A stretch of DNA of 64,000 nucleotides from Fen-1273 sp963748405 (GCA_963748405.1 CAVVIT010000005.1:310001-374000), one strand, 5' to 3'; shown: positions 24,925 to 34,074, counted from the first letter of the stretch. Notes: generated from the sequence alone by a model not told the origin. Numbers and translations: made by a program.

Positions 24925-26465
24925 AATGGAGGTATACCGTGTTTTTTGTATGGGCGGGATTCGCTCTTGTTCGCCGATATCTGTATCGCGTGGATCAGGA
25001 AATCGCGCGTGGCGGCGGGGCTGATCACCGCGTCAATGTGCCCGGAGGCGGCGGCGACGTACGGGTTTGCGAATTTCTCCGCGTACTCCGCCACCTTCTG
25101 CCTGCGCGTCTCGACGGGATCCGCCGCGGAGGCGATCTCGTTCCTGAATATGATGTTCGCCGCCCCTTCGGGTCCCATCACGGCGATCTCGGCGGTGGGC
25201 CACGCAACGACGAAGTCCGCGCCGAGGTGGCGCGAGCACATGGCGATGTACCCTCCACCGTACGCCTTGCGGAGGATGACGGTGATTTTCGGCACCGTGG
25301 CTTCGCTGAATGCGTACAGAAGCTTCGCTCCGTGGCGGATGACCCCCGCGTGCTCCTGGTCGACGCCCGGGAGGTATCCCGGCAGGTCGACGAACGTTAT
25401 GAGAGGGATGCCGAACGCGTCGCAGAACCGGACGAACCTGGCCGCTTTGTCGGAGGAATCGACGTCGAGGACGCCCGCAAGGACCAGCGGCTGGTTCGCG
25501 ATGATCCCCACGGTCTCACCGTCGATCCGGCCGAACCCGACCACGATGTTCGCAGCCCAGTTCGCGTGGACGTCCAGGAACTCCGAGTTGTCGCACAGCG
25601 CGCAGATGACGTTCCGGACGTCGTACGGCTTCCGGGAATCCGTGGGAACGGTCCGTTCAATGTCGAATTTCGCCTTCGGGGGTTTGACCGGGTACCGCTC
25701 GGCCTTTTTCCTGTTGTTCCAGGGGATGAACGTGAAAAGCTGCTTGATCTTGTGGAAGCATTCCAGTTCGTTCTTTGCGAAGAAATGGGCGTTCCCGGAA
25801 ATCTCGCTGTGCACCCGCGCCCCGCCGAGGTCCTCCATGGAGATCTCCTCGCCAAGGACGGTCTTGATGACCTCGGGGCCGGTGATGAACATTTTGGAAA
25901 TGTTGTCCACGACGAAGACGAAATCGGTCAGCGCGGGGGAGTACACCGCCCCCCCGGCGCAGGGGCCGAGTATCACGGAAATCTGCGGCACGATCCCGGA
26001 GGCGAGCGTATTCCTGTAGAAAATTTCGCCGTACCCGGCAAGCGAGTCGACTCCCTCCTGGATGCGCGCCCCTCCCGAATCATTGATCCCGATGATGGGC
26101 ATCCCCATTTTGATCGCGTGATCCATGATCTTCGTGATCTTCCTTGCGTGCATCAGTCCGAGCGAGCCCCCGGCGACCGTGAAATCCTGCGCGTAGATGC
26201 ACACGGGGTATCCCATGATCGAGCCGGTCCCGGTAATGACGCCGTCCCCGGGGAGGACCTTCTTGTCCATATCAAAATCGCGGCAACGGTGCTCGACAAA
26301 CAGGTCAAATTCATTGAACGAATCGACATCCAGGAGGGCGGTAATGCGGTCACGGGCGGTGAGCTTCCCGAGCGCCATCTGCTTCTCGGCAGCCCGGTTC
26401 CCGCCTCCGTTCACCAGACGGTCCTTCCTCTTGAAAAAATCAACGTGCTTATTCGTCATCGACAC
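24921..26465 (-). CDS. pccB: Acyl-CoA carboxyltransferase (propionyl-CoA carboxylase beta / MmdA type)
   Basis: 514 residues, the usual length. It transfers carboxyl between biotin and propionyl-CoA/methylmalonyl-CoA. Crotonase-fold motifs: GSLGLMHARKITKIMDHAIKMG, NDSGGARIQEGVDSLAGYGEIF in the N-half, and FVDLPGYLPGVDQEHAGVIRHGAK with AYGGGYIAMCSR in the C-half. With the carrier protein and epimerase behind it this forms a methylmalonyl-CoA module. No biotin carboxylase subunit lies nearby, so either that is elsewhere or the complex works as a decarboxylase partner. Confidence 0.93.
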   Translation of the reverse strand: MSMTNKHVDFFKRKDRLVNGGGNRAAEKQMALGKLTARDRITALLDVDSFNEFDLFVEHRCRDFDMDKKVLPGDGVITGTGSIMGYPVCIYAQDFTVAGGSLGLMHARKITKIMDHAIKMGMPIIGINDSGGARIQEGVDSLAGYGEIFYRNTLASGIVPQISVILGPCAGGAVYSPALTDFVFVVDNISKMFITGPEVIKTVLGEEISMEDLGGARVHSEISGNAHFFAKNELECFHKIKQLFTFIPWNNRKKAERYPVKPPKAKFDIERTVPTDSRKPYDVRNVICALCDNSEFLDVHANWAANIVVGFGRIDGETVGIIANQPLVLAGVLDVDSSDKAARFVRFCDAFGIPLITFVDLPGYLPGVDQEHAGVIRHGAKLLYAFSEATVPKITVILRKAYGGGYIAMCSRHLGADFVVAWPTAEIAVMGPEGAANIIFRNEIASAADPVETRRQKVAEYAEKFANPYVAAASGHIDAVISPAATRDFLIHAIQISANKSESRPYKKHGIPPF

Positions 26466-26555
26466 GGGATAGTCCTCTTCGTAGGTAAGGGAGAGAGCGG
26501 TCAGAGTGTGAAATGCTACAGATTGAAATGTACGAAAAAGCAGGATGAAGTGAAA

Positions 26556-27470
26556 TCAGGCCGCCGGACGGACAGCCGACGCAAGTGCCCCGGCGAGCGA
26601 AGGATGCCTGAAAATGTACCCGTGAGAAAGCAATCTGGAAGGAACCACCTTCTGCCCCGTAAGGATCATGTCCGCCATCTCCCCCAGGCCGGCCCTGAGC
26701 GCGAATGCGGGAACGGGGAGCCACGAGGGCCTCGACAGCGCGGCGCCGAGCGCGGCGCAGAACGCCTTCATATCGACGCTTTCCGGCGCCACAAGGTTGA
26801 CGGGTCCCGCGAGCGTCTTCCGGTCGAGGGCAAAGAGTATGACGCCGTCAACGTCATCCCTGTGAACCCACGGGAACCACTGCTTCCCGCTCCCGATCGG
26901 TCCGCCGGCGTACAGCCGGAACGGCAGGAGCATTCTCCCGAGCGCCCCCCCGTTCGGTCCCACGACAACTCCCGTCCTCAGGATCACGACACGGATCCCG
27001 AGTTCCCCTACCGCCATGGCTTCCTGTTCCCACCTGAGGCAGAGGTCCGCGAGAAATCCTGAACCCGGGGCGTGGTCTTCCGTGACGTCGCCCGATTCGA
27101 CCGCACCGTAATAGCCGACGGCGGAGGAACTGATGAAGACGGAGGGCCTTTTTGCGCCCCCCCTGATGGCGTCAAGAAGCGCACGCGTCGCACCGACGCG
27201 GCTCATCACGATGCGCCCCTTACGGGCGGCGGTCCAGCGCCCCCCGCCGATCGATTCGCCCGCCAGGTTAACGACCGCATCCGAAGAGCGGACGTGGTCC
27301 ACCCACTCCCCCTGCGTCAGGCCGTCCCACCTGATGCGCGTAACCTCCGGCGGGAGGACGAGCCTCTCGGGCGACCGGCTCAGAAGCACCACGTCGTGCC
27401 CGGCGAGCCTGAGCGAGGGAATGAGCGAACTTCCGATGAAACCTGTTCCACCTGCGACGACGATTTTCAT
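26556..27470 (-). CDS. TIGR01777-family SDR epimerase (YfcH-like)
   Basis: 304 residues. Extended-SDR Rossmann fold: VVAGGTGFIGSSL at 4-16, VVNLAGESIGGGRW near 67, FISSSAVGYYG (active-site Ser/Tyr) near 113, and WVHRDDVDGVILFAL near 213. The C-terminal DUF1731 region (GQKVVPSRLLSHGYIFRHPSL) completes the TIGR01777 family, of unknown substrate. Its start overlaps the photolyase stop by four bases, making it the last gene of the CarH-photolyase operon. Confidence 0.93.
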   Translation of the reverse strand: MKIVVAGGTGFIGSSLIPSLRLAGHDVVLLSRSPERLVLPPEVTRIRWDGLTQGEWVDHVRSSDAVVNLAGESIGGGRWTAARKGRIVMSRVGATRALLDAIRGGAKRPSVFISSSAVGYYGAVESGDVTEDHAPGSGFLADLCLRWEQEAMAVGELGIRVVILRTGVVVGPNGGALGRMLLPFRLYAGGPIGSGKQWFPWVHRDDVDGVILFALDRKTLAGPVNLVAPESVDMKAFCAALGAALSRPSWLPVPAFALRAGLGEMADMILTGQKVVPSRLLSHGYIFRHPSLAGALASAVRPAA

Positions 27471-28924
27471 GTCTGTTTCTCCGGTTGGTGCGCCTTCATC
27501 CCGCGCCGGGCGGCGCCGTAGAGCTCGAGTGTCACTTCCCTCTCCCGGGCGTGAACAACGATCGGACGGGGATAGTCACGCCCGATCCGGAATGAACACT
27601 CCTTCGCCCGGGCGGCACTCATCTCCCAGGGGGCGTGCACGGCGGAAGAGGGAACACCGGCGACCTCGGGAACGTACTTCCGGACGTATGCGCCGGACGG
27701 GTCGAACCGGTTCCCCTGGGAGACGGGATTGAATACGCGAAAATACGGGGCGGCATCGGTTCCCGTCCCTGCAGACCACTGCCAGCCGCCGTTGTTCGAT
27801 GCCGCGTCGGCATCGACAAGCCGTTCCATGAAATACCGCTCACCCCATCGCCAGTCGATGTGGAGGTCCTTCGTCAGGAATGAAGCGGCGATCATCCGGA
27901 CCCTGTTGTGCATCCATCCCTCGGCGTTGAGCTGACGCATCCCGGCATCCACGATCGGGTATCCCGTCCTCCCCTCGCACCAGGCGAGGAAATGCCTCCT
28001 GTTCCTGCTCCACCGGAGACGGCCGAACTCTTCCCTGAACGGCCCCGAGGCGACGTGCGGATAATGTGCGAGTATCTGGTGATAGAATTCACGCCAGATC
28101 AACTCACCGATGAAACAGTCGACTCCCTCCGTGATTCCTCCACCCTCTGCAGCCGCGCGGGCCTCCAGTGCGGCACGGAGGACCGTCCTCACCGAGATGG
28201 TCCCGCAGGCGATGTCCGGCGATAGACGGGAAGTCCCTTCGACACCCGGGATGTCACGCCGATCCCGGTACTCGTTGACGGGCGCCCGCATGAAATCCCG
28301 GAGCCGGCGGAGTGCGGCGGTCTCCCCCCCGGGGACGCCCGGGGCGCGGAAACGTCCGGGTGCGATGAGCGCGTTTTCGGGAATGCGCAGCGGCCGTATG
28401 CTGACAGGGAATGCCGGAGGCGCGACATCGAGATTCGAAAGCCACGCTCTCCTGTACGGTGTGAACACCGTGTAGGGAGTCCCGGCCTTCGTCAGCACGT
28501 CGTCCTTTCCCGTGATCACGGCATCGGGGATCGCGATCAGCGCGCACCCGATGGCGGCCAGCGCGGAGCGAAGCGCCGCATCGTCCCCGGTCTCATCCGG
28601 TCCGGCCGGTTCGCCGACATAAACCGCCCCGGCCCCAAGCGCGACGGCCGCGCGCGGGATCTGTCTGAGAGGATCTCCCTCGACGAAGAAGAGGGCTGAA
28701 CCCTTCCCGCGCAGATTCCCGTCAAGGTCAGCGACCGCGGCTTTAATGAACCGGGACCTGGGAGATTCCTCCCCGGCAATCCCGGCATCCCGCGGGCAGA
28801 CAAAGGGGAACACCTCGTACCCGTCACGGAGGGCGTGCCAGAGCACACTGTTGTCCGCCACCCTGAGGGCACGCCTCATCCAGACAAGGGCGCGGCCGAA
28901 TTTCCTCCCGTTCACGGGTTTCAC
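27467..28924 (-). CDS. phrB: Deoxyribodipyrimidine photolyase
   Basis: 485 residues. Repairs UV-induced pyrimidine dimers with FADH- and light. The N-terminal antenna domain starts LVWMRRALRVADN. The FAD domain shows SRLSPDIACGTIS, GELIWREFYHQIL, GYPIVDAGMRQLNAEGWMHNRVRM and the lesion/FAD pocket WQWSAGTGTDAAPYFRVFNP. This fits the class I CPD photolyase/cryptochrome family. It begins 24 bases after the CarH-like gene and overlaps the SDR gene, so its expression is expected to follow light through CarH. Confidence 0.95.
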   Translation of the reverse strand: MKPVNGRKFGRALVWMRRALRVADNSVLWHALRDGYEVFPFVCPRDAGIAGEESPRSRFIKAAVADLDGNLRGKGSALFFVEGDPLRQIPRAAVALGAGAVYVGEPAGPDETGDDAALRSALAAIGCALIAIPDAVITGKDDVLTKAGTPYTVFTPYRRAWLSNLDVAPPAFPVSIRPLRIPENALIAPGRFRAPGVPGGETAALRRLRDFMRAPVNEYRDRRDIPGVEGTSRLSPDIACGTISVRTVLRAALEARAAAEGGGITEGVDCFIGELIWREFYHQILAHYPHVASGPFREEFGRLRWSRNRRHFLAWCEGRTGYPIVDAGMRQLNAEGWMHNRVRMIAASFLTKDLHIDWRWGERYFMERLVDADAASNNGGWQWSAGTGTDAAPYFRVFNPVSQGNRFDPSGAYVRKYVPEVAGVPSSAVHAPWEMSAARAKECSFRIGRDYPRPIVVHAREREVTLELYGAARRGMKAHQPEKQT

Positions 28925-28948
28925 GATCAGGCGGGGATCAGGATCACG

Positions 28949-29875
28949 TCACGTTGCATGCGGCTCTCCACCGCAGGGGGAAGCGCCCCTGTCGAACCCC
29001 TGGACATAACAGAGGAGCTCCTGCGAGGAGTTGTGCGAAGTGATGAGAACTCCGTCATCCTGTTTCAGGGTCGGAGCAAGTGTTCCGCCCGCCAGGACGA
29101 CCGCGCCGGCACTCCGGGCGGCGCTGACAATCGTGTCAAGATCCCGGCGGATCCCGTCGACAGTGCTGTACGTGGAGGAGAGACAGACGACGTCGGGCTG
29201 CCACAGGCCGATCGCCGCCACGACGTCTCCGGCCGGTATGCGCGATCCCAGGTAATGGGAATCCCATCCTTCAGATTCGAAAAGACAGGAGGCGCAGCGA
29301 AGGCCGATTTCGTGGAGCTCGTCTCCGATCGTCGCGCAGACGACCGAGCGGCCCGTCCGGGGCTTGATCCGGATCTGCAACTGGAGTTTTGCAAGGGCCT
29401 CGAGCGTTTCCGAAGACGCTCTGTGCTCGCTGCTGATCCCGATTTCCTCCTGCGACCAGCGGTTGCCGATCTCGACCATCGCCGGGCGGATGACCCTGTC
29501 GTGCAACTCCCAGATCTGTATCCGATGCTGATACAGGTAGGAAAGGAACGGGAAGAGCCCGTTCCCCTCGGGCGCGAGAGCCCGGCGGACGTATGCGGAG
29601 GCAAGAACGGGGAAATCCCGCCCGAGGAGAGCGACCTGGACTACGGCATCGAGCCCGTCATCGCCGGATATCTCAAGTGCGCCGACAGGTTCGAAGTCGT
29701 TCTTTTCCGCAAACTCAACCACATTCCTCACCTCGAACTTCCTGTGCCCCCCGGGGGTCTTCTGGCATCTGAGCGTCCCCTCATCGGCCCATCTCTTGAC
29801 GGTAGTCTCGGTTACGTTGAAAAGCCGCGCGACGTCTGATGTGGAGAGTATCGATTTTCGTATCGAATTCGTCAT
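28949..29875 (-). CDS. carH: CarH/LitR-type B12-dependent photoreceptor transcription factor
   Basis: 308 residues from the ATG at 29875; an upstream start at 29938 would translate through the predicted promoter. Residues 9-55 form a MerR-type helix-turn-helix (STSDVARLFNVTETTVKRWADEG...TPGGHRKF). Residues 75-165 are the helical B12-capping domain with W140-x9-E150-H151, the CarH signature that holds adenosylcobalamin, and the Rossmann domain has E186-x-H188-xx-G191 whose His ligates cobalt after light. In known CarH proteins the dark tetramer represses DNA and light breaks it apart. It precedes photolyase by 24 bases. Confidence 0.95.
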   Translation of the reverse strand: MTNSIRKSILSTSDVARLFNVTETTVKRWADEGTLRCQKTPGGHRKFEVRNVVEFAEKNDFEPVGALEISGDDGLDAVVQVALLGRDFPVLASAYVRRALAPEGNGLFPFLSYLYQHRIQIWELHDRVIRPAMVEIGNRWSQEEIGISSEHRASSETLEALAKLQLQIRIKPRTGRSVVCATIGDELHEIGLRCASCLFESEGWDSHYLGSRIPAGDVVAAIGLWQPDVVCLSSTYSTVDGIRRDLDTIVSAARSAGAVVLAGGTLAPTLKQDDGVLITSHNSSQELLCYVQGFDRGASPCGGEPHAT

Positions 29876-29897
29876 CAATTTAAGCCGATATGGTCGA

Positions 29898-29923
29898 TTT
29901 GTTCGTTTTAATATATGAACAAA
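29898..29923. promoter_or_regulatory. Inverted repeat operator overlapping the carH -10 box
   Basis: A perfect 7+7 inverted repeat, TTTGTTC, 12 AT-rich bases, GAACAAA. The -10 hexamer of the carH promoter lies in its spacer and the predicted transcription start falls in the gene-proximal half-site. A protein bound here would block the promoter. CarH itself is the obvious candidate (autoregulation), by inference. Confidence 0.65.
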
Positions 29924-29938
29924 CCGGTCCCATGTCAA
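29910..29938 (-). promoter_or_regulatory. Sigma-70-type promoter of the carH-photolyase operon
   Basis: On the minus strand: perfect -35 TTGACA, 17-base spacer, -10 TATATT (five of six). The start site would be near 29903, about 28 bases before the carH ATG. It is one of the best consensus promoters in the window. Confidence 0.75.
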
Positions 29939-29970
29939 GCAAATTGACAGATTTTACGCAGGTCTTGCCC

Positions 29971-32169
29971 TCATTTCCTTTTGAAGTAAAGTGCCCCCAG
30001 GGGTGGGAGGGCGAGGTTCAGCGAATAGCTCCGGCCGTGGGCGGGGACGGCCTCTGCGACGACTTCGCCGTAGTTGCCGGTGTTGGATCCGCCGTACGCC
30101 GCGGAGTCGCTGTTGAATATCTCCGCGTACGTTCCCGGCTGCCATACGCCGACCCTGTACCCTGTACGGGGGACCGGCGTGAAATTGAAAACGGCTGTCA
30201 GCGTTTCCGTGCCGTCGGCCGATTTCCTGTCGAAGGCGATGACGCTCGAGGCCGCATCCTGGAAGTCGACCCACTCAAATCCCGTGTAGTTGAAATCGAC
30301 CTCATGCATCGGGCGCTCCCGCGCGTAGAGCGCGCCCAGATCCTTCAGGAGATCCTGGACCCCCCTGTGCGTCTCGTAGGCCAGAAGGTGCCAGTCGAGG
30401 CTCTTCTCGTGATTCCATTCATCCCACTGGCCGATCTCCCCGCCCATAAAGAGGAGTTTCTTGCCGGGGAATGCGTACATCAGCGAGAAGAGGAGGCGCA
30501 GGTTGGCGAATTTCTGCCAGAGGTCCCCCGGCATTTTTCCCAGGAGCGAACCTTTCCCGTGCACCACCTCGTCGTGCGAAAGAGGAAGGAGGAACCGCTC
30601 GGTGAATGCGTACAGAAGGACGAACGTCAGGTTCCGGTGGTGATACGTCCTGTAGACAGGATCCAGCGAGAAGTACTCGAGTATGTCGTGCATCCATCCC
30701 ATGTTCCATTTCAGGTCGAACCCGAGGCCGCCGTTCTCGACGCTGTTCGTCACGCCCGGCCACGAGGTGGACTCCTCCGCGATCGTGAGCACGCCGGGAT
30801 GGTACCTGTGGACGATGCTGTTGAGATACTTGAGGAACTCGACCGCCTCCAGGTTCTCCCTGCCACCGAACCTGTTGGGGATCCACTCCCCTTCTTTCCT
30901 GGAGTAGTCGAGATACAGCATCGAGGCGACGGCATCGATTCTGAGGCCGTCGATGTGGTACTCTTCGAGCCAGAACAGCGCGTTGCTGATGAGAAAGTTC
31001 TTCACCTCGTTCCGCCCGAAATTGAATATGAACGTCCCCCAGTCCTGGTGCTCTCCCATGCGCGGGTCGGCGTGCTCGTAGAGGTGCGTCCCGTCGAACT
31101 GGGCGAGCGCGTGCATGTCTTTCGGAAAATGGGCGGGTACCCAGTCGAGAACGACGCCGATGTTGCTGGCGTGGCAGAGGTCGACGAGGTATTTGAAATC
31201 CGAGGGGGAACCGAACCTGCTCGTCGGCGCGAAATACCCCGTGACCTGGTATCCCCAGGAGCCGTCCAGGGGGTGCTCCATCACGGGCATCAGCTCGATG
31301 TGCGTGAACCCCTGATCCCGGACGTACCCGACGATCCTGTCCGCGAGCTCACGGTAGGAAAGCCACCTGTTCCCCTCCTCCCGCTGCCAGGAACCGCAGT
31401 GGACCTCGTACATCGCGACCGGGCCCCCCAACTGACCGCCCCGCGCGCGCGACTCCATCCACGACGCGTCTTTCCACTCGTACCCGCGGAGAAAATTGAC
31501 CCGCGAGGCCGTCCGGGGCCGGATTTCCATCTCGGATCCGTACGGGTCGGTCTTGTCCATGATGAAGCCGTTCTGCGTCTTCACCTGGAATTTGTAGAGC
31601 TCCCCTTCCGCAAGCCCGGGGATGAAGATCTCCCAGATTCCCGACGACCCCAGGACGCGCATCGCATGGCACCGCCTGTCCCAGTTGTTGAACCCCCCGA
31701 TCACGCTCACGCTCCGCGCCGAGGGTGCCCAGACGGCAAACTGGACTCCCCCCACGCCGTTGACGTCCGCATAATGCGCGCCGAGCTTCTCGTATATCCT
31801 GTGATGGTCCCCCGCGTTGAAGAGATAAATGTCGAAGTCGGTCAGCGTCGGCATGAACGAGTAGGAGTCGTGAAACGTCTCCTCGCGTCCGCCGGCGAGC
31901 GTCTTCCTGAGCATGTAGGGAAATACCTCGCTGCAGGAGGGGATGACCGCCTCGAAGAATCCGAGCTCGTGAACCATCGTCATCGGGATCTGTTTGCCGG
32001 AAAGCTTTCCCCCTTCCGCGACGACGGAAACGGTCTTCGCATCCGGGAGGAATGCGCGGACGGCGAGACGGCCGCCGTCAAGCAGGTGGGGGCCGAGGAC
32101 CACGAAGGGGTCATGGTGGTCGTTGAAGACCACCCGGTATACGTCATCGACTGAAGCGGTTGTGTTCAT
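29971..32169 (-). CDS. glgB: 1,4-alpha-glucan branching enzyme
   Basis: 732 residues from the ATG at 32169. It introduces alpha-1,6 branches in glycogen. The N-terminal CBM48 (PYGSEMEIRPRTA, AVWAPSARSVSVIGGFNNWD) precedes the GH13 barrel: ELMPVMEHPLDGSWGYQVTGY, DGLRIDAVASMLYLDY (nucleophile Asp), TIAEESTSWPGV (acid/base Glu) and LPLSHDEVVHGKGSL. The C-terminal beta domain ends FKRK. The longer frame to 32301 lacks homology and is not used. No other glycogen gene is adjacent. Confidence 0.96.
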   Translation of the reverse strand: MNTTASVDDVYRVVFNDHHDPFVVLGPHLLDGGRLAVRAFLPDAKTVSVVAEGGKLSGKQIPMTMVHELGFFEAVIPSCSEVFPYMLRKTLAGGREETFHDSYSFMPTLTDFDIYLFNAGDHHRIYEKLGAHYADVNGVGGVQFAVWAPSARSVSVIGGFNNWDRRCHAMRVLGSSGIWEIFIPGLAEGELYKFQVKTQNGFIMDKTDPYGSEMEIRPRTASRVNFLRGYEWKDASWMESRARGGQLGGPVAMYEVHCGSWQREEGNRWLSYRELADRIVGYVRDQGFTHIELMPVMEHPLDGSWGYQVTGYFAPTSRFGSPSDFKYLVDLCHASNIGVVLDWVPAHFPKDMHALAQFDGTHLYEHADPRMGEHQDWGTFIFNFGRNEVKNFLISNALFWLEEYHIDGLRIDAVASMLYLDYSRKEGEWIPNRFGGRENLEAVEFLKYLNSIVHRYHPGVLTIAEESTSWPGVTNSVENGGLGFDLKWNMGWMHDILEYFSLDPVYRTYHHRNLTFVLLYAFTERFLLPLSHDEVVHGKGSLLGKMPGDLWQKFANLRLLFSLMYAFPGKKLLFMGGEIGQWDEWNHEKSLDWHLLAYETHRGVQDLLKDLGALYARERPMHEVDFNYTGFEWVDFQDAASSVIAFDRKSADGTETLTAVFNFTPVPRTGYRVGVWQPGTYAEIFNSDSAAYGGSNTGNYGEVVAEAVPAHGRSYSLNLALPPLGALYFKRK

Positions 32170-32236
32170 AGGGACTCTGCCTGTGCCGTGATTGGGACCG
32201 ACGAATCGGGGAGTGCACGCGGAGATCCGGGCGCGG

Positions 32237-33598
32237 TCATTGCTGCGCCTCCGGTTCTGCTCCGCCGGAGTCATCCTCCTCGCGGGCTCCCGTTTCTCCA
32301 CCGAGGAGTTTCACCGCCTCCCCCGCAGGGAGCTCCTGCACGTTGCGAAGCTTTCGTTCGATCTGCCGCGTCCGCGTCGCGGCGTTTTCGATCGTGTTGC
32401 TCGCCTCCTGGAGCTTCTTCTGCGTCCTGTCGAGCACGTCGCCGAATTTCCCGAACTCGGTCTTCACTGCTCCGAGAAGCGACCAGACCTCACCGGACCG
32501 CTTTTCGATGGCGAGAGTCCGGAACCCCATCTGGAGACTGTTCAGGAGCGCGGCAAGCGTCGTGGGGCCCGTGATCATGACGCGGCACGTGAGCTGGAGG
32601 TCTTCGGTAAGTCCCGGGCGTCGGAGCACTTCGGCGTACAGCCCCTCCGTCGGGAGAAACATGATCGCGAAATCCGTGGTATGCGGGGGGTCGATGTATT
32701 TGTCCCGTATCGTCCTGGCCTCAAGGCGGATCCGGTTCTCGAGCTGTTTTGCGGACTCCTCGAGGAGGGCCGGGTTCGCCTGCTCCGAGGCCTCGACGAG
32801 GCGCTGGTAGTCCTCCTGCGGAAACTTGGCGTCGATGGGGAGCCACACGGGTCCCTGATCGTCGCGCCCGGGAAGCTTCAGGGCGAACTCGACCCTGTCG
32901 TTGCTCCCGGCCTTTGTCGCCACGTTCGTCTCGTACTGCTCGCGCGTCAGGATCTGCTCGAGGAGCGCCCCGAGCTGGATCTCACCCCAGGTCCCGCGCG
33001 TCCTGACGTTCGTCAGGACTTTCTTCAGGTCACCGACCCCCGTGGCAAGCGCACGCATCTCGCCCAGGCCGAGCTGGACCTGTTCCAGGCGTTCGCTGAC
33101 GTGGCGGAACGACTCTCCCAGCCGCTGCTCCAGCGTGTTCTTGAGCTTCTCATCAACGGTTTCACGCATCTTCTCGAGCTGACGGCTGTTGTCCGCCTGT
33201 ATTGAAGCGAGCTTTCCTTCGACGCTGTCGCGCACCCTGTCGAGTTTCTCTCCCGTCGTCTGCGTCACGGTACCGAGCTGTGCGGCAAATGAATCGAGCT
33301 GCCCCCTCTGGAGCGACGCGATCTCGGCGAGCCGGGCCTGGAGCGAATCCGCACTTTCCCGCAGGGCCCGCTGAAGCTCCTCCCTGTCCTGCTGTGCCGA
33401 CCGATCCGAGGCCTCCCTGGACCGGGCGGATTCCTCCCGGAGCAGGCGGTCAATCGACTCGATGGACGATTTCAGGGATTCGAAACGGATCGCGAGATCG
33501 TTCCCCGCACCGCCGGCCGGCCGCCGGAACATGATGACGAGGAGGAGGAGAATTGCGAGGAGGAGCGCAACGGCGATAAGGAGGAGGGGTTCCGGCAT
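32237..33598 (-). CDS. rmuC: DNA recombination protein RmuC
   Basis: 453 residues. A hydrophobic anchor at 4-23 is followed by a long coiled coil (about 40-190, e.g. SARSREASDRSAQQDREELQRAL) and the RmuC domain (about 200-400: TRGTWGEIQLGALLEQIL, DQGPVWLPIDAKFPQEDY, FAIMFLPTEGLYAEVLR, PTTLAALLNSLQMGFR). The family has a restriction-endonuclease-like fold and limits inversions at short repeats. The last 40 residues are acidic and unstructured. Confidence 0.95.
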   Translation of the reverse strand: MPEPLLLIAVALLLAILLLLVIMFRRPAGGAGNDLAIRFESLKSSIESIDRLLREESARSREASDRSAQQDREELQRALRESADSLQARLAEIASLQRGQLDSFAAQLGTVTQTTGEKLDRVRDSVEGKLASIQADNSRQLEKMRETVDEKLKNTLEQRLGESFRHVSERLEQVQLGLGEMRALATGVGDLKKVLTNVRTRGTWGEIQLGALLEQILTREQYETNVATKAGSNDRVEFALKLPGRDDQGPVWLPIDAKFPQEDYQRLVEASEQANPALLEESAKQLENRIRLEARTIRDKYIDPPHTTDFAIMFLPTEGLYAEVLRRPGLTEDLQLTCRVMITGPTTLAALLNSLQMGFRTLAIEKRSGEVWSLLGAVKTEFGKFGDVLDRTQKKLQEASNTIENAATRTRQIERKLRNVQELPAGEAVKLLGGETGAREEDDSGGAEPEAQQ

Positions 33599-33717
33599 AG
33601 ACGGGGCATCTCAGGCGTCGTGGGAAGAATGCCGGAGGAGAATTGCCCCCGTCCGGCCTCTTCAATATATGCCACAAACAGGTTGAAATGCAACGAGACC
33701 GCCCCGTACGGGGTAAA

Positions 33718-34074
33718 TCAGGCGGCGACCTGAAGAACCTCGGTGATCGCCTGGACGAACGATTCCTTCGGCATCGCCCCCATCGCCATCTGGGGTTTAC
33801 CCTCCTTCGGGACGAAGAGGATCGAGGGGATGCTGCGAATGCCGAAGACGGACGCAAGTTCCTGCTCCTTGTCCGTGTCGACCTTGTAGATGTTGATCTT
33901 CCCCGCAAATTCCTTCGACAGGTCTTCAAGAACCGGGGCCACCATCTTGCACGGGCCGCACCAGTCCGCGTAGAAGTCTATGATGCAGGGGAGTTCGCCG
34001 GCGAACGACCATTCCTTATTCTTCTCGAAATCGAACACCTTTTCCTGGAATGTCTGTTTCGTCAGATGCTCCAT
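33718..34074 (-). CDS. trxA: Thioredoxin
   Basis: 118 residues with the active site WCGPC (C39, C42) in FYADWCGPCKMVAPVLEDL and the cis-proline loop IRSIPSILF. There is no signal peptide, so it is a cytoplasmic disulfide reductase. AAGGGAGAG precedes the ATG at a good distance. Slightly extended at the N-terminus (VFDFEKNKEWSFAG) relative to E. coli TrxA. Confidence 0.95.
   Translation of the reverse strand: MEHLTKQTFQEKVFDFEKNKEWSFAGELPCIIDFYADWCGPCKMVAPVLEDLSKEFAGKINIYKVDTDKEQELASVFGIRSIPSILFVPKEGKPQMAMGAMPKESFVQAITEVLQVAA

Noticed and set aside
24134..26465. Sodium-pumping methylmalonyl-CoA decarboxylase complex
   Set aside because: Carboxyltransferase and biotin carrier would fit, but the membrane beta subunit and the small delta subunit are absent; the membrane protein next door is an AAEx-type exchanger.
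27467..28924. Cryptochrome with a non-repair role
   Set aside because: The active-site segment (WQWSAGTGTDAAPYFRVFNP) and the operon with a B12 photoreceptor favour a repair photolyase; nothing specific points to signalling.
29890..32154. 754-codon plus-strand open frame opposite glgB
   Set aside because: It is the antisense shadow of glgB in high-GC DNA; no known domain, Arg/Val-rich composition, while the minus-strand frame has all GH13 motifs.
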